Assembly (NCBI RefSeq): GCF_000330885.1 | Contig: NC_020059.1 | Coordinates: 919,001-983,000, forward strand | Source of the DNA: Rhizobium tropici CIAT 899 | GTDB lineage: Bacteria > Pseudomonadota > Alphaproteobacteria > Rhizobiales > Rhizobiaceae | Length of the DNA: 64,000 nucleotides | Direction of reading: 5' to 3' | Part shown: positions 17,001 to 27,343 of the stretch, piece after piece | Numbering within the stretch: position 1 is the stretch's first letter | How the letters are laid out: each line of letters starts with the position of its first letter | Translations under genes and position numbers: made by a program | Notes under the pieces: model-generated | What the model was told of the DNA's origin: nothing | Database searches by the model: none | The model's input: the letters and a program-made list of their open reading frames with translations, nothing else

Positions 17001-17306
17001 ATGCTGAAAGAACTGATGGAGCAATTCGAAATGGCTTCGGCACGCTACGCCGCCGATAACGGCATGGAGCGTGACGACGATTGGTTCGTGCTGAAACTTC
17101 AGGAGGAGATGGGCGAGCTGATCCAGATCTGGAACAAGGTCACCGGCCGTGGACGGCGCAAGGGCATGAGCGATGCGGAACTGGCAACCGCACTTGCCGA
17201 CGAAACGGCCGATGTGCTCGGCCACATTCTCTTATTCGCGCATCGCAACGGCCTGGACTTGACGGCTGCGGTGGAGCGCAAATGGCGTTTTCGTCCCGAG
17301 GCGTGA
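17001..17306 (+). CDS. MazG-like nucleotide pyrophosphohydrolase family protein
   Basis: A 101-residue all-alpha protein. 'LKLQEEMGELIQIWN' (around residues 31-45) provides the ExxE motif, and 'LADETADVLGHILLFAHRNGLDL' (about 66-88) the ExxD-type second metal motif, as in MazG/dUTPase-like NTP pyrophosphatases. Such enzymes remove abnormal nucleotides by cleavage to the monophosphate. It has one domain, about half of full MazG. AAAGGGAA lies before the ATG. The downstream tldD gene is convergent. Confidence 0.75.
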   Translation: MLKELMEQFEMASARYAADNGMERDDDWFVLKLQEEMGELIQIWNKVTGRGRRKGMSDAELATALADETADVLGHILLFAHRNGLDLTAAVERKWRFRPEA

Positions 17307-17324
17307 TAAGCGCCTCAAGAACGA

Positions 17325-18740
<1,416 letters not shown>

Positions 18741-18803
18741 GGATCAGGTGCTCCGTTCAGAGCCGATGTAGGCTTCGCACCGCGCAAGAGCAAGCCCATC
18801 CGG

Positions 18804-19427
18804 TCAGGGAAGGGCGTCGTAGCCGTCCGCAAAGCCCTTCAAATCCACAGGGATGCCGATGCCTTCTTCCGGCGACTGGAAGACGATGAAGGTTGCCGTG
18901 GCGCCGCTGCGCAGCGTCTTCAGCAACTGGTCCTCCAGCACGACTTCGGCGTAGCAGCCGTCGGAGAAGCAGCGCACGAAATAGGCGCGGCCGATATCCT
19001 TGCCGTCGATATTGAGGCCGAGACCGTTTGGCAGCAGCACGCCGAGCGGCGCCAGCACGCGCAGGATCTTGGACTTGCGGTCAGCCGTCTTCAGCACGAC
19101 GACGGACAGACCGATTTCCGGACGATCCTCGGCGATCACGTTCTGCATCAGCGCACACTGCTCGGTCGCGGCACCTGCCGGCTTGTCGCAAACGACGGAC
19201 CATGCACCGTGGCTGGACCGGACCGTACCCGGCGGTTGCGGAACCTGGCTGGTCGGAACTTGCTGCGTATGCGGCTGCTGCTGGCCCGGCTGGTCCGGCT
19301 GCAACTGTTGGGTCTGCTGCGCCGGCGGCTGAGTCTGCTGGCCCTGCTGCGCCCATGCGGGTGCGGCAACTGCGGCAGCGACGCTGCCGGTAACGAGCAA
19401 AAGCCGGGCGAGGGAACGAAAACCCAT
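18804..19427 (-). CDS. invasion-associated locus B (IalB) family periplasmic protein
   Basis: A 207-residue secreted protein: signal peptide MGFRSLARLLLVTGSVAAAV...AWA (about 1-25), then a Gln/Pro-rich linker (about 26-70, AQQGQQTQPPAQQTQQLQ and similar), then an IalB domain with 'SVVCDKPAGAATEQCALMQ' and a second Cys pair in 'YFVRCFSDGCYAEV'. The four cysteines suggest two disulfides. IalB proteins were named from Bartonella but are general in Rhizobiales; no invasion role is implied here. GAGGT precedes ATG 19427. Long antisense frames over this gene are composition shadows. Confidence 0.82.
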   Translation of the reverse strand: MGFRSLARLLLVTGSVAAAVAAPAWAQQGQQTQPPAQQTQQLQPDQPGQQQPHTQQVPTSQVPQPPGTVRSSHGAWSVVCDKPAGAATEQCALMQNVIAEDRPEIGLSVVVLKTADRKSKILRVLAPLGVLLPNGLGLNIDGKDIGRAYFVRCFSDGCYAEVVLEDQLLKTLRSGATATFIVFQSPEEGIGIPVDLKGFADGYDALP

Positions 19428-19767
19428 GGAAACCTCTAGATTCGAATCAGTGCCGCTATTGTTGAAGCCCAGGCCGGCAAATGAAAAGCCCCGGCTGCTG
19501 GATTCCAACCGACTACGGCGGAAATACGACGTCTACTCCATTTTGTCCCGGCGGCGCCATGGACCGCGATGCAATTTTTCGTATGATGATGAAATGCTTG
19601 TCATGTCCGCGACAAGCATGGGGGGATATTCGCGCAAAAATGCCGCACTAACAAATGTCGTGAGTTGTTGCGGAGCACCCCAAACTGTGGTTTGAAGCGC
19701 AATGGATTGTAGGGATACTGCGTTTGAGGAAGATCTGGGATCAAACGCTGGAGGGAGAGACATCGTG
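19428..19767. other. 340-bp divergent intergenic region before the cytochrome oxidase operon
   Basis: Promoter region shared by the IalB-like gene and ctaC. The notable structure is a perfect 9-bp stem, ATGCTTGTC/GACAAGCAT (19594-19602 with 19611-19619), with an 8-base loop. No T-run follows, so it is not a simple terminator. No ORF with family features is seen. Confidence 0.45.
19594..19619. repeat. 9-bp stem inverted repeat upstream of ctaC
   Basis: ATGCTTGTC, an 8-base loop ATGTCCGC, then GACAAGCAT. It lies about 150 bases before the ctaC start. It could be a regulator site or an RNA leader hairpin; the sequence alone does not decide. Confidence 0.4.
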
Positions 19768-20655
19768 ATGAAAAGAGCTTACGCGGCTCTGGCGGCTATG
19801 ATCTGTCTGCTTTTTGCGACGGGTAGCTACGCCGATCAGCCGAGACCTTGGGAAACCGGTATGCAGCAGGCGGCAACCGGCAACATGCATCAAATCCGCT
19901 GGTTTGAGGCATACACGCTTTGGTTTATCATTCCGATCACGCTGCTTGTTCTGGTCCTGCTGGTGGTGGTCATGGTCAAGTTCCGGGCGTCCAAGAACCC
20001 GGTTCCGTCCAAGACGAGCCACAACACGCTGGTCGAAGTCATCTGGACCATCGGACCGGTCCTCATTCTTCTCTTCCTGGCTATTCCCTCCTTCAATCTT
20101 CTGACCGATCAGCTGACCTTCCCGGAAAAGACGGATGTCACCGTCAAGGCGACGGCGACGCAATGGCAGTGGAATTATGAATATGAGGGCAGTGGCGCGG
20201 CGCCGCTCGCCTTCGATTCCTTCATGCTGAAGGAGCAGGACCGCGCCGCCGCCGGCAAGGACGACAAGTCGAAATATCCGCGGCTGCTCGCCGTCGATAA
20301 CGAAATGGTCGTTCCCGTCGGCAAGAACGTGCGCCTTCTCATCACTGCCGCACCGACCGACGTCATCCATTCCTTCGCCTTGCCTGCATTTGGTGTCAGG
20401 ATTGACGCCATTCCGGGCCGTCTGAACGAAACCTGGTTCAATGCCGACCGCGAAGGCCTGTACTATGGACAGTGTTCCGAGCTCTGCGGCAAGGATCACT
20501 CTTTCATGCCGATCGCCATCCGTGTCGTCTCCGACGATCAGTACAAGCAGTGGCTTGCCGCTGCTGCAACCGATGTCGGCAAGGCGAACAAGGCTCTGAT
20601 GGCCGCCGTCGATCAACCGACGACCGTCAAGGTCGCGGAAAACACGGCGAAGTAA
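19768..20655 (+). CDS. ctaC: cytochrome c oxidase subunit II
   Basis: Subunit II of the aa3-type oxidase, which takes electrons from cytochrome c through the binuclear CuA centre. The 295-residue protein has a signal peptide ([22 protein letters not shown]), two membrane helices (about 50-75 and 90-112) and a periplasmic cupredoxin domain. The CuA ligands are in '[20 protein letters not shown]' (about 230-250, Cys, Glu, Cys, His, Met), plus the upstream '[13 protein letters not shown]' His. Aromatic '[11 protein letters not shown]' is the electron entry. ATG 19768 follows GGAGGGAGAG. First gene of the cta operon. Confidence 0.96.
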   Translation: MKRAYAALAAMICLLFATGSYADQPRPWETGMQQAATGNMHQIRWFEAYTLWFIIPITLLVLVLLVVVMVKFRASKNPVPSKTSHNTLVEVIWTIGPVLILLFLAIPSFNLLTDQLTFPEKTDVTVKATATQWQWNYEYEGSGAAPLAFDSFMLKEQDRAAAGKDDKSKYPRLLAVDNEMVVPVGKNVRLLITAAPTDVIHSFALPAFGVRIDAIPGRLNETWFNADREGLYYGQCSELCGKDHSFMPIAIRVVSDDQYKQWLAAAATDVGKANKALMAAVDQPTTVKVAENTAK

Positions 20656-20668
20656 GAGGGTAGGAACA

Positions 20669-22363
20669 ATGGCTGGATCCAAGGCACACGACGATCACTC
20701 GCATGATCTTCACGACGCCCACGCGCACGACGATCATCACGCACACAAGCAGACTTTCGCCGAACGTTGGCTGTTTTCGACGAATCACAAGGACATCGGC
20801 ACGCTCTATCTGATCTTCGCGATCTTTGCGGGCGTGATCGGCTTCCTCCTCTCCGTTGCCATCCGCATGGAGTTGCAGGAGCCCGGCATCCAGATCTTCA
20901 GCGGTCTGGCGTCGATGGTCTATGGCTTTTCGGGCGATGCCGCCATCGATGGCGGCAAGCAGATGTACAACGTCTTCGTCACCGCCCACGCGCTGATCAT
21001 GATCTTCTTCATGGTCATGCCGGCGATGATCGGCGGCTTTGCCAACTGGATGGTGCCGATCATGATCGGCGCGCCGGATATGGCTTTCCCGCGCCTCAAC
21101 AACATCTCCTTCTGGCTGCTCGTTCCGGCTTTCCTGCTGCTCATCCTCTCGATGTTCGTCGAAGGCCCGGCAGGCGCTTACGGCGCGGGCGGCGGCTGGA
21201 CGATGTATGTGCCACTGTCAGGCACGGTCGGCCATCCCGGCCCGGCGATTGATCTGGTCATATTCGCGCTGCATATTGCGGGCGCTTCGTCGATCCTCGG
21301 TGCGATCAACTTCATCACCACGATCCTGAACATGCGCGCTCCCGGCATGACGCTGCACAAGATGCCGCTGTTTGCCTGGTCGGTTTTGATCACCGCATTC
21401 CTGCTGCTTCTGTCACTCCCGGTTCTCGCCGGCGCCATCACCATGCTGTTGACCGACCGCAATTTCGGCACGACCTTCTTTGCGCCGGAAGGCGGCGGTG
21501 ATCCGCTGCTCTACCAGCACCTCTTCTGGTTCTTCGGCCATCCGGAAGTCTACATTCTGATCCTGCCCGGTTTCGGCATGATCAGCCACATCATCTCGAC
21601 CTTCTCGCGCAAGCCGATCTTCGGTTATCTCGGCATGGCCTACGCCATGGTCGCGATCGGCGCCGTCGGCTTCGTCGTCTGGGCCCACCACATGTATGTG
21701 ACCGGCCTGTCGCTCGACACGCAGCGTTACTTCGTCTTCGCGACGATGGTCATCGCGGTTCCGACTGGTGTTAAGGTCTTCTCGTGGATCGCGACGATGT
21801 GGGGCGGTTCCATCGAGTTCCGCACGCCGATGATCTGGGCACTCGGCTTCATCTTCCTGTTCACGCTCGGCGGCGTCACCGGCGTCCAGCTTGCCAATGC
21901 CGGCCTCGACCGCGAACTGCATGCGACTTACTTCGTTGTGGCACACTTCCACTATGTTCTGTCGCTTGGCGCCGTCTTCGCCATCTTCGCCGCCTGGTAC
22001 TACTGGTTCCCGAAGATGACCGGCTACATGTACAACGAGCGGATCGGCAACTGGCACTTCTGGATCACCTTCGTCGGTGTGAACATGGTGTTCTTCCCGC
22101 AGCACTTCCTGGGTCGTGCGGGCATGCCGCGCCGCTACATCGACTATCCGGATGCCTATGCCGGCTGGAACTTCGTCTCCTCCATCGGCTCCTATGTCGC
22201 AGCCGTTGGCCTTTGCTTCTTCTTCTGGGGCGTTATAGATGCCTTCGCAAAGAAGCGCGTCGCAGGCGATAATCCCTGGGGTGAGGGCGCAACCACGCTC
22301 GAGTGGCAGCTGTCGTCGCCGCCGCCTCACCACCAGTGGGAAGAGCTGCCGCGCATCAAGTAG
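20669..22363 (+). CDS. ctaD: cytochrome c oxidase subunit I
   Basis: Catalytic subunit with heme a, heme a3 and CuB in the cytoplasmic membrane. The 564-residue protein starts with a His/Asp-rich tail ([21 protein letters not shown]) and then has twelve hydrophobic segments. Key residues are visible: '[16 protein letters not shown]' (CuB His with the cross-linked Tyr, around 288-303), 'WAHHMYVTG' (paired CuB histidines, around 338-346) and '[13 protein letters not shown]' (heme a and a3 His, around 424). It starts 13 bases after ctaC. Confidence 0.97.
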   Translation: MAGSKAHDDHSHDLHDAHAHDDHHAHKQTFAERWLFSTNHKDIGTLYLIFAIFAGVIGFLLSVAIRMELQEPGIQIFSGLASMVYGFSGDAAIDGGKQMYNVFVTAHALIMIFFMVMPAMIGGFANWMVPIMIGAPDMAFPRLNNISFWLLVPAFLLLILSMFVEGPAGAYGAGGGWTMYVPLSGTVGHPGPAIDLVIFALHIAGASSILGAINFITTILNMRAPGMTLHKMPLFAWSVLITAFLLLLSLPVLAGAITMLLTDRNFGTTFFAPEGGGDPLLYQHLFWFFGHPEVYILILPGFGMISHIISTFSRKPIFGYLGMAYAMVAIGAVGFVVWAHHMYVTGLSLDTQRYFVFATMVIAVPTGVKVFSWIATMWGGSIEFRTPMIWALGFIFLFTLGGVTGVQLANAGLDRELHATYFVVAHFHYVLSLGAVFAIFAAWYYWFPKMTGYMYNERIGNWHFWITFVGVNMVFFPQHFLGRAGMPRRYIDYPDAYAGWNFVSSIGSYVAAVGLCFFFWGVIDAFAKKRVAGDNPWGEGATTLEWQLSSPPPHHQWEELPRIK

Positions 22364-22421
22364 CTCATTTCCGGACGCCGTGATAAGCGGCGTCCGGTTC
22401 AACGGATAATTGGAAGAAAGA

Positions 22422-23381
22422 ATGACGGTCATCGACAATCACGAAGCGCTCGCGAAGCAAGGCGAAACCGGCCTGTCGGAAGCGGGTGCGCGCGATTATT
22501 TCGAGCTCCTGAAGCCGCGCGTGATGTCGCTGGTCGTCTTTACCGCCTTTACCGGCCTCGTATTGGCTCCCGGCCATATCAACCCCGTTCTCGGTTTCAT
22601 CGCCATCCTCTGCATTGCGGTCGGCGCGGGCGCATCCGGCGCCCTGAACATGTGGTATGACGCCGATATCGATGCTGTCATGACCCGCACCAAGAGCCGG
22701 CCCATACCTTCGGGCCGTATCAATCCATCGGAAGCGCTGGCCTTCGGCCTCGTGCTGTCGGGCTTTTCGGTCGCGATCCTCGGTCTTGCGATCAACTGGC
22801 TTTCCGCCGGCATTCTCGCCTTCACGATTTTCTTCTATGCCGTCGTCTACACGATGTGGCTGAAGCGTTCGACGCCGCAGAACATCGTTATCGGCGGTGC
22901 GGCCGGCGCATTTCCGCCCGTCATCGGCTGGGCTTGCGTGACAGGCACCGTGCCGATGGAAAGCATCGTGCTTTTCCTCATCATCTTTCTCTGGACGCCG
23001 GCCCATTTCTGGGCACTGGCACTCTTCAAGATGGGGGACTACGAGGCTGTTGGCGTACCGATGATGCCGAATGCCTCCGGCATCCCGACAACGAAGAATC
23101 AGATCGTCGTCTATGCGGTGCTGACCGCCATCTTCGGTGTCGTGCCGGCTTTCATGGGCTTTGCGAGCTTCGGCTATGGCGTCGTTGCAGCGATGCTCGG
23201 CGTAATCTTCGTGCACTGTTCCATCGCCGTTTGGCGCATGGCCGATGACGACGTGAAGATGGTGCCGGCAAAGAAGCTCTTCGGCTTTTCCATTTTCTAT
23301 CTCTTTGCGATCTTTTCCGCGCTGCTGATCGACCGGCTCGTTGCGGTGCTGGTGTCGGGTGGTGCCGGAGGCTGGCTATGA
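22422..23381 (+). CDS. ctaB: protoheme IX farnesyltransferase (heme O synthase)
   Basis: UbiA-family integral membrane prenyltransferase, 319 residues, that adds farnesyl to heme b on the way to heme a. The first Asp-rich motif is '[19 protein letters not shown]' (around 75-93), and the second loop is '[15 protein letters not shown]'. Eight or nine hydrophobic segments are present. ATG 22422 follows GGAAGAAAG. Its stop overlaps the next gene's start (ATGA at 23378-23381). Confidence 0.95.
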   Translation: MTVIDNHEALAKQGETGLSEAGARDYFELLKPRVMSLVVFTAFTGLVLAPGHINPVLGFIAILCIAVGAGASGALNMWYDADIDAVMTRTKSRPIPSGRINPSEALAFGLVLSGFSVAILGLAINWLSAGILAFTIFFYAVVYTMWLKRSTPQNIVIGGAAGAFPPVIGWACVTGTVPMESIVLFLIIFLWTPAHFWALALFKMGDYEAVGVPMMPNASGIPTTKNQIVVYAVLTAIFGVVPAFMGFASFGYGVVAAMLGVIFVHCSIAVWRMADDDVKMVPAKKLFGFSIFYLFAIFSALLIDRLVAVLVSGGAGGWL

Positions 23382-23518
23382 TCGAGCTCGTCAAGTTGAC
23401 CGAGGCGCAGAAGAAATCACGGCGAGGGCGCAACATCGCGCTCGGGCTGGTGCTTGCCGGTCTGGTGGTGCTGTTCTACGCAATCACCATCATCAAGGTC
23501 GGTTCCGGACACGTTTGA
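23378..23518 (+). CDS. 46-residue membrane peptide, CoxF type, in the cta operon
   Basis: A very short ORF in the gap between ctaB and cta[20 protein letters not shown], followed by one hydrophobic helix ([20 protein letters not shown]) and the tail KVGSGHV. The start overlaps the ctaB stop as ATGA, and ctaG begins 9 bases after the stop, so it is clearly translated within the operon. Single-helix peptides at this position are known in alphaproteobacterial cta clusters as CoxF-like; the function is not established. The basic N terminus places it N-in. Confidence 0.8.
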   Translation: MIELVKLTEAQKKSRRGRNIALGLVLAGLVVLFYAITIIKVGSGHV

Positions 23519-23527
23519 GGAGGCGTA

Positions 23528-24139
23528 ATGGAGGGGGAGGTCACAAAAAGCACGAGGAACGGCGCCCGTAACAACGGGATGATCGTTGCCATGTGCCTGA
23601 GCTTCGTCGTCGGCATGAGCGCCATGTGCGCCGCCGCCGTGCCGCTCTATCGCATGTTCTGTCAGGTGACGGGCTATAACGGCACGACGCAGCGTGTCGA
23701 GCAGGTGTCGAACCTCATCCTCGACAAGCAGATCCAGGTTTCCTTCGACGCCAATGTCGCACCGGGCCTGCCATGGGATTTCAAGCCGCTGCAAAAGTCT
23801 GTAAGCCCGAAGATCGGTGAGACGGTCGAGGTCAAGTTCCAGATCGAGAACAAGTCGGACAAGATGGAGCGCGGCCAGGCGATCTTCAACGTCACGCCGC
23901 TCGAAGCCGGGGTCTATTTCAACAAGGTCCAGTGTTTCTGCTTCAATGAGACGGATCTGGCGCCCGGCGAAAAGCGCGAGATGTCAGTGGTTTTCTATGT
24001 CGATCCCGAGATCGCTAAGGCTCCGGAAACCAAGACGATCAACGCGCTGACACTATCCTATACCTATTATCCACGGGAAGGCGCAAAGCCCGTGGCATCC
24101 AATGACGGCGGTACGAAGCCGGTGGAAAAGAAACTTTGA
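23528..24139 (+). CDS. ctaG: cytochrome c oxidase assembly protein CtaG (Cox11 family)
   Basis: Membrane-anchored copper chaperone that inserts CuB into subunit I. The 203-residue protein has one N-terminal helix (about 20-40, [28 protein letters not shown]) and a periplasmic immunoglobulin-like domain with the copper motif CFCFNE (around 138-143, in '[17 protein letters not shown]'). The '[17 protein letters not shown]' block is diagnostic of Cox11. GGAGG precedes the ATG. It lies between the CoxF-like peptide and ctaE. Confidence 0.95.
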   Translation: MEGEVTKSTRNGARNNGMIVAMCLSFVVGMSAMCAAAVPLYRMFCQVTGYNGTTQRVEQVSNLILDKQIQVSFDANVAPGLPWDFKPLQKSVSPKIGETVEVKFQIENKSDKMERGQAIFNVTPLEAGVYFNKVQCFCFNETDLAPGEKREMSVVFYVDPEIAKAPETKTINALTLSYTYYPREGAKPVASNDGGTKPVEKKL

Positions 24140-24202
24140 TGGAGAGTGCTTTTCGGTCTGACCGGAAGCAATATGGGAAAAAGTTATTCGGGGATTGCTG
24201 AT

Positions 24203-25081
24203 ATGGCCGAAGTGCATCAGAGAAAACACGATTATCACATCATCGAGCCCAGCGCGTGGCCGATTACCGCGGCCCTCGGGGCCTTCGTGATCACCTTCGG
24301 CGGTGTCTGCTTCATGCGTTACCTGAATGGTGGCGCGATGCATTTGTTCGGGATCAATTGGGCGCAGCCTTGGCTTTTCTTCATCGGCCTCGCGGTGATC
24401 CTCTACGTCATGTACGGCTGGTGGGCCGACACGATCAAGGAAGCGCATGAGGGTGCGCATACCCGAGTCGTCTCGCTGCATCTGCGCTACGGCATGATTA
24501 TGTTCATCGCTTCCGAAGTGATGTTCTTCGTCGCCTGGTTCTGGGCCTATTTCGATGTCAGCCTGTTCCCGAACGAGGCGATCCAGGCATCGCGCACGGC
24601 CTTCCTCGGTGGCCAGTTTCCGCCGAAGGGCGTTGAGGTTCTCGATCCCTGGCACCTGCCGATCTACAACACCATCATCCTGCTGCTGTCGGGTACCACG
24701 GTCACCTGGGCTCACCATGCACTTCTGCACGGCGACCGCAAGGGACTGATCCAGGGCCTGACGCTCACCGTGCTGCTCGGCGCGCTGTTCTCCTGCGTCC
24801 AGGCCTATGAATATGCCCACGCTCCATTCGCGTTCAAAAACTCGATCTATGGTGCGACCTTCTTCATGGCGACCGGCTTCCACGGTTTCCACGTGTTGGT
24901 CGGCACGATCTTCCTGCTGGTCTGCCTGGTCCGCGCAATCCGCGGCGATTTCACCCCGAAGCAGCATTTCGGCTTCGAAGCCGCCGCCTGGTATTGGCAT
25001 TTTGTCGACGTCGTCTGGCTGTTCCTGTTCTTCTGCATCTACATCTGGGGCAGCTGGGGCGCACCGCTCGCGGCGGGCTGA
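24203..25081 (+). CDS. ctaE: cytochrome c oxidase subunit III
   Basis: Third core subunit of the aa3 oxidase, 292 residues with seven hydrophobic segments. Recognisable blocks are 'HDYHIIEPSAWPITAALGAF' at the start, 'GMIMFIASEVMFFVAWFWAYFD' (around 95-115) and the C-terminal 'HFGFEAAAWYWHFVDVVWLFLF' (around 255-277). ATG 24203 matches the usual N terminus of the family; upstream ATG 24173 is possible. It ends the classical cta cluster, and after it the expected DUF983 gene is displaced by about 2.2 kb. Confidence 0.94.
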   Translation: MAEVHQRKHDYHIIEPSAWPITAALGAFVITFGGVCFMRYLNGGAMHLFGINWAQPWLFFIGLAVILYVMYGWWADTIKEAHEGAHTRVVSLHLRYGMIMFIASEVMFFVAWFWAYFDVSLFPNEAIQASRTAFLGGQFPPKGVEVLDPWHLPIYNTIILLLSGTTVTWAHHALLHGDRKGLIQGLTLTVLLGALFSCVQAYEYAHAPFAFKNSIYGATFFMATGFHGFHVLVGTIFLLVCLVRAIRGDFTPKQHFGFEAAAWYWHFVDVVWLFLFFCIYIWGSWGAPLAAG

Positions 25082-25152
25082 TCGGTATCGATCTTTCGAA
25101 AACCAAAGGCGGGCGCTCGGCGTTAGCCTCTAATTGAAATGTGGAATGCTTT

Positions 25153-25193
25153 CTGTCGCAAAACTCTCACTTTGCGGGCGAGTTTTGCGACAG
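25153..25193. repeat. 14-bp perfect inverted repeat after ctaE
   Basis: CTGTCGCAAAACTC (25153-25166) pairs perfectly with GAGTTTTGCGACAG (25180-25193) over a 13-base loop, followed by ATTTTCC. It could terminate the cta transcript. Its TGTCGCA-A tips recur nearby (26385-26440), so it may instead be the end of a mobile element remnant. Confidence 0.6.
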
Positions 25194-25252
25194 ATTTTCC
25201 TCTGAGAATTCAGAGGTTCCGATTTTGTCACAAACTTAGGATTTTCGCGGCA

Positions 25253-25870
25253 CTATCCAGCGCGCTTCACGCTCGCCAGTCCAGCAGCTGCAGCAAGGTA
25301 AAACGAGCCGGTAAGCCGATTCCGAATTGATCCGCGTGTTGCGAGAAACCACCGGAGATGATCGGCAAGCAGCGCCCAGCAACAGTCCAGAGCGGACGCG
25401 ATCACGAGAAACGAAAAAGATAGCGCCAAGAGCTGCGGTCCGACATCGGCAGACGAAGAGATGAACTGCGGGAAAAACGCTCCATAGAACAGCAAGGTCT
25501 TTGGATTCGATGACGACACGAGGAAACCGCGAAGAAAGATCGACCTTGCTGATCGGGGCTCCGGCTTGACCTTTGTGAGATCAGCAGCAGGCGCGCGCCA
25601 TGCTTGAACGCCTAGATATACGAGATAGGCAACGCCGCTCCAGCGAATCCATTCAAAAAGCTCTCCAGCTAACGCCAAGACACCCGTCATTCCAAGGATT
25701 GTAAACATCAGCTGTGGAACCATGGCCGTGCTCGTACCGGCGACGGTAATCAAGCCAAACTTTCGCCCATAGGCGATGGAGTTTGCGGTGATGAGCGCTA
25801 CATTAGGCCCGGGTAGTATAATCAGAGCGACAGTTGCAGCGACAAATGCCACATATGATTCAAATGACAT
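25253..25870 (-). CDS. LysE/RhtB family amino-acid exporter
   Basis: A 205-residue membrane protein with about six helices. The N-terminal signature 'VALIILPGPNVALITANSIAYGRKFGLITVAGTSTA' (about 14-50) contains the PGPN motif of the LysE/RhtB superfamily. 'FLRGFLVSSSNPKTLLFYGAFFPQF' (about 112-136) is the conserved 'NPK' block. The substrate, probably an amino acid or derivative, is not predictable. It belongs to the short cassette that separates ctaE from the DUF983 gene and is transcribed against the operon. A second, ArgO-type family member occurs at 33588. Confidence 0.85.
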   Translation of the reverse strand: MSFESYVAFVAATVALIILPGPNVALITANSIAYGRKFGLITVAGTSTAMVPQLMFTILGMTGVLALAGELFEWIRWSGVAYLVYLGVQAWRAPAADLTKVKPEPRSARSIFLRGFLVSSSNPKTLLFYGAFFPQFISSSADVGPQLLALSFSFLVIASALDCCWALLADHLRWFLATRGSIRNRLTGSFYLAAAAGLASVKRAG

Positions 25871-25947
25871 ATTTTCTTCCCTCCGATTGTCGCGAAATTC
25901 CCGAGTTTTGCTCGATATCTTAGCCGGACTTTTGCGCCGTTCGAAAG

Positions 25948-26307
25948 TCAGGAGATTTGCGGCCTTTGCACTACACAGAAAAGATTACCGTCAGGGTCTT
26001 GCAAAACCACATAGTCAGCATTTTCCGGATACCGCCACGGGTATTGTTTCGCTCCGATTGTCAGCAAACGATTGACTTCCTCCTGCTGGCGATCGGTATA
26101 AAGGTCCAGGTGCAGCCAGCTTCTCCGCCAGCCACTTCGATCATGGGCCTGAAAGGAAACATTCGGGCCGTGGCCTTCAGGATCACGAAGCACAACCCAG
26201 TTATCGCTCACAGGCTCACGTGGGACGTAGTGCAAGGCTTCCTGCCAGAAGGCGACCATGCGCTCAAACTCACAGCAATGGATCACGATCGAGCCAATTT
26301 TGATCAT
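25948..26307 (-). CDS. VOC (glyoxalase/bleomycin-resistance fold) family protein
   Basis: A 119-residue protein beginning 'MIKIGSIVIHCCEFERMVAFWQEALHY', with 'VVLRDPEGHGPNVSFQ' in the middle and 'DYVVLQDPDGNLFCVV' at the end, the paired beta-alpha-beta-beta-beta pattern of VOC proteins. Metal-ligand positions are His10-like, His in 'WLHLDLY' and an Asp/Glu near the C terminus. The function is unknown; homologs range from lyases to drug-binding proteins. ATG 26307 starts the domain. It lies in the cassette after ctaE, transcribed toward the LysE gene. Confidence 0.78.
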   Translation of the reverse strand: MIKIGSIVIHCCEFERMVAFWQEALHYVPREPVSDNWVVLRDPEGHGPNVSFQAHDRSGWRRSWLHLDLYTDRQQEEVNRLLTIGAKQYPWRYPENADYVVLQDPDGNLFCVVQRPQIS

Positions 26308-26353
26308 TGTGGCTGCCTTCTTCGCGACATGGCGTGCTCTCGAGCGGAATAAG

Positions 26354-26370
26354 GTGACAGAGACTGTCAC
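26354..26370. promoter_or_regulatory. 17-bp palindrome before the VOC gene
   Basis: GTGACAG-AGA-CTGTCAC is a perfect 7-3-7 inverted repeat 47 bases upstream of the VOC start, placed like an operator. The regulator is unknown. Confidence 0.35.
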
Positions 26371-26523
26371 TAAAATCCCCTAAACCTGCGACACATTTTG
26401 CGACTGAAACCAGTGGCGTAACAAGTCTCAAGATTCTGCGACGGTATGATTGCCAGATTGCTGCCCCTCTGAAACGCCCATGCCATAGGGGTTCGGCAGC
26501 AGTATTTACTTGGATTCCACTTT

Positions 26524-26558
26524 AAGGCAGGGGCGGTGCTCAGCGCCCGCCTTTGTTT
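26524..26558 (+). terminator. putative terminator hairpin upstream of the CPT-like gene
   Basis: AAGGC-AG-GGGCG pairs with CGCCC-GCCTT (26524-26535 with 26544-26553) and is followed on the plus strand by TTTGTTTT. It would stop plus-strand read-through after the cassette. On the minus strand it follows the CPT-like gene but lacks a T-run. Confidence 0.45.
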
Positions 26559-26565
26559 TGGCGCC

Positions 26566-27216
26566 TCAATCCCCTGAGGCAATCTTCTCGAATGCCGTCG
26601 GATGGGGCAAGTCTCTGGCGAGCAACTGCCGGATTCCCTCCGCACAGGCCTCCGGGCTTTTCACCGACGTATCGATTTCCAAATCGTAAATGCCGGGCCG
26701 ATGGACATGGTCCTGCCAGGCAATGACCGGCGCCGGAACAGGCATGCCTGCCTCAACCTTCACATAAGTACCCTGTCTTTCCGGTCCCTCCGCCTGCCGC
26801 CGCCCCATCACGACGTCGAGCGGGCAGCGCACGCCGACGAATAAAACGGGCAGCCCTGCCAGAAGCCGGGCGCAATCGGGGAGAATGCCGAGCGGTTGCG
26901 AATAGCTGTCGTGATGACCGAATTCCGCGACCACATTCAATCCCATGCGGCTATGCGCGGCGATCGAGGCATAGAGTGCGGCATAAAGGCGCGCAACCAG
27001 CGGTTCGAGATTAGGGCGCTCGCCGCCGGGACGCAAGCCGATGCCCGGGCGATAGCGTGGAGGCGTGATATGCCGCACATAGGCATCGACGCCGAGATTG
27101 ACCCACACGCCCTCGAAATCAGCCTGTATCACCTCGACGATGCTGCTTTTTCCGGATCGCGGCGCGCCATTGAGAATGATGATCTGACCAAGAGGCAAGC
27201 CTTCGCTGGTTGCCAT
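26566..27216 (-). CDS. chloramphenicol phosphotransferase-like P-loop kinase
   Basis: A 216-residue P-loop protein starting 'MATSEGLPLGQIIILNGAPRSGKSSIVEVI', with Walker A GAPRSGKSS (about 17-25) and 'GVWVNLGVDAYV' (Asp around 43), the position of the catalytic base in Streptomyces chloramphenicol 3-O-phosphotransferase. 'VVAEFGHHDSYS' and 'VLFVGVRCPLDVVMGRRQAEGPERQGTY' fit the CPT family further on. Such proteins are common in soil bacteria, and resistance is not implied without tests. ATG 27216 follows AAAGGATT. The gene is divergent from DUF983, and its upstream reading overlaps that gene's possible leader. Confidence 0.78.
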   Translation of the reverse strand: MATSEGLPLGQIIILNGAPRSGKSSIVEVIQADFEGVWVNLGVDAYVRHITPPRYRPGIGLRPGGERPNLEPLVARLYAALYASIAAHSRMGLNVVAEFGHHDSYSQPLGILPDCARLLAGLPVLFVGVRCPLDVVMGRRQAEGPERQGTYVKVEAGMPVPAPVIAWQDHVHRPGIYDLEIDTSVKSPEACAEGIRQLLARDLPHPTAFEKIASGD

Positions 27217-27343
27217 GAATCCAATCCTTTCTGCATGCTTTTCCCGGGCTGCTGGCGCGGCGTATCCGCGCTTTTCGATTGGACGGACGCGCACATCGTG
27301 TTTACTGATAGTGACAGGGGCGAGATCGATAGGTTCGCCCGCA

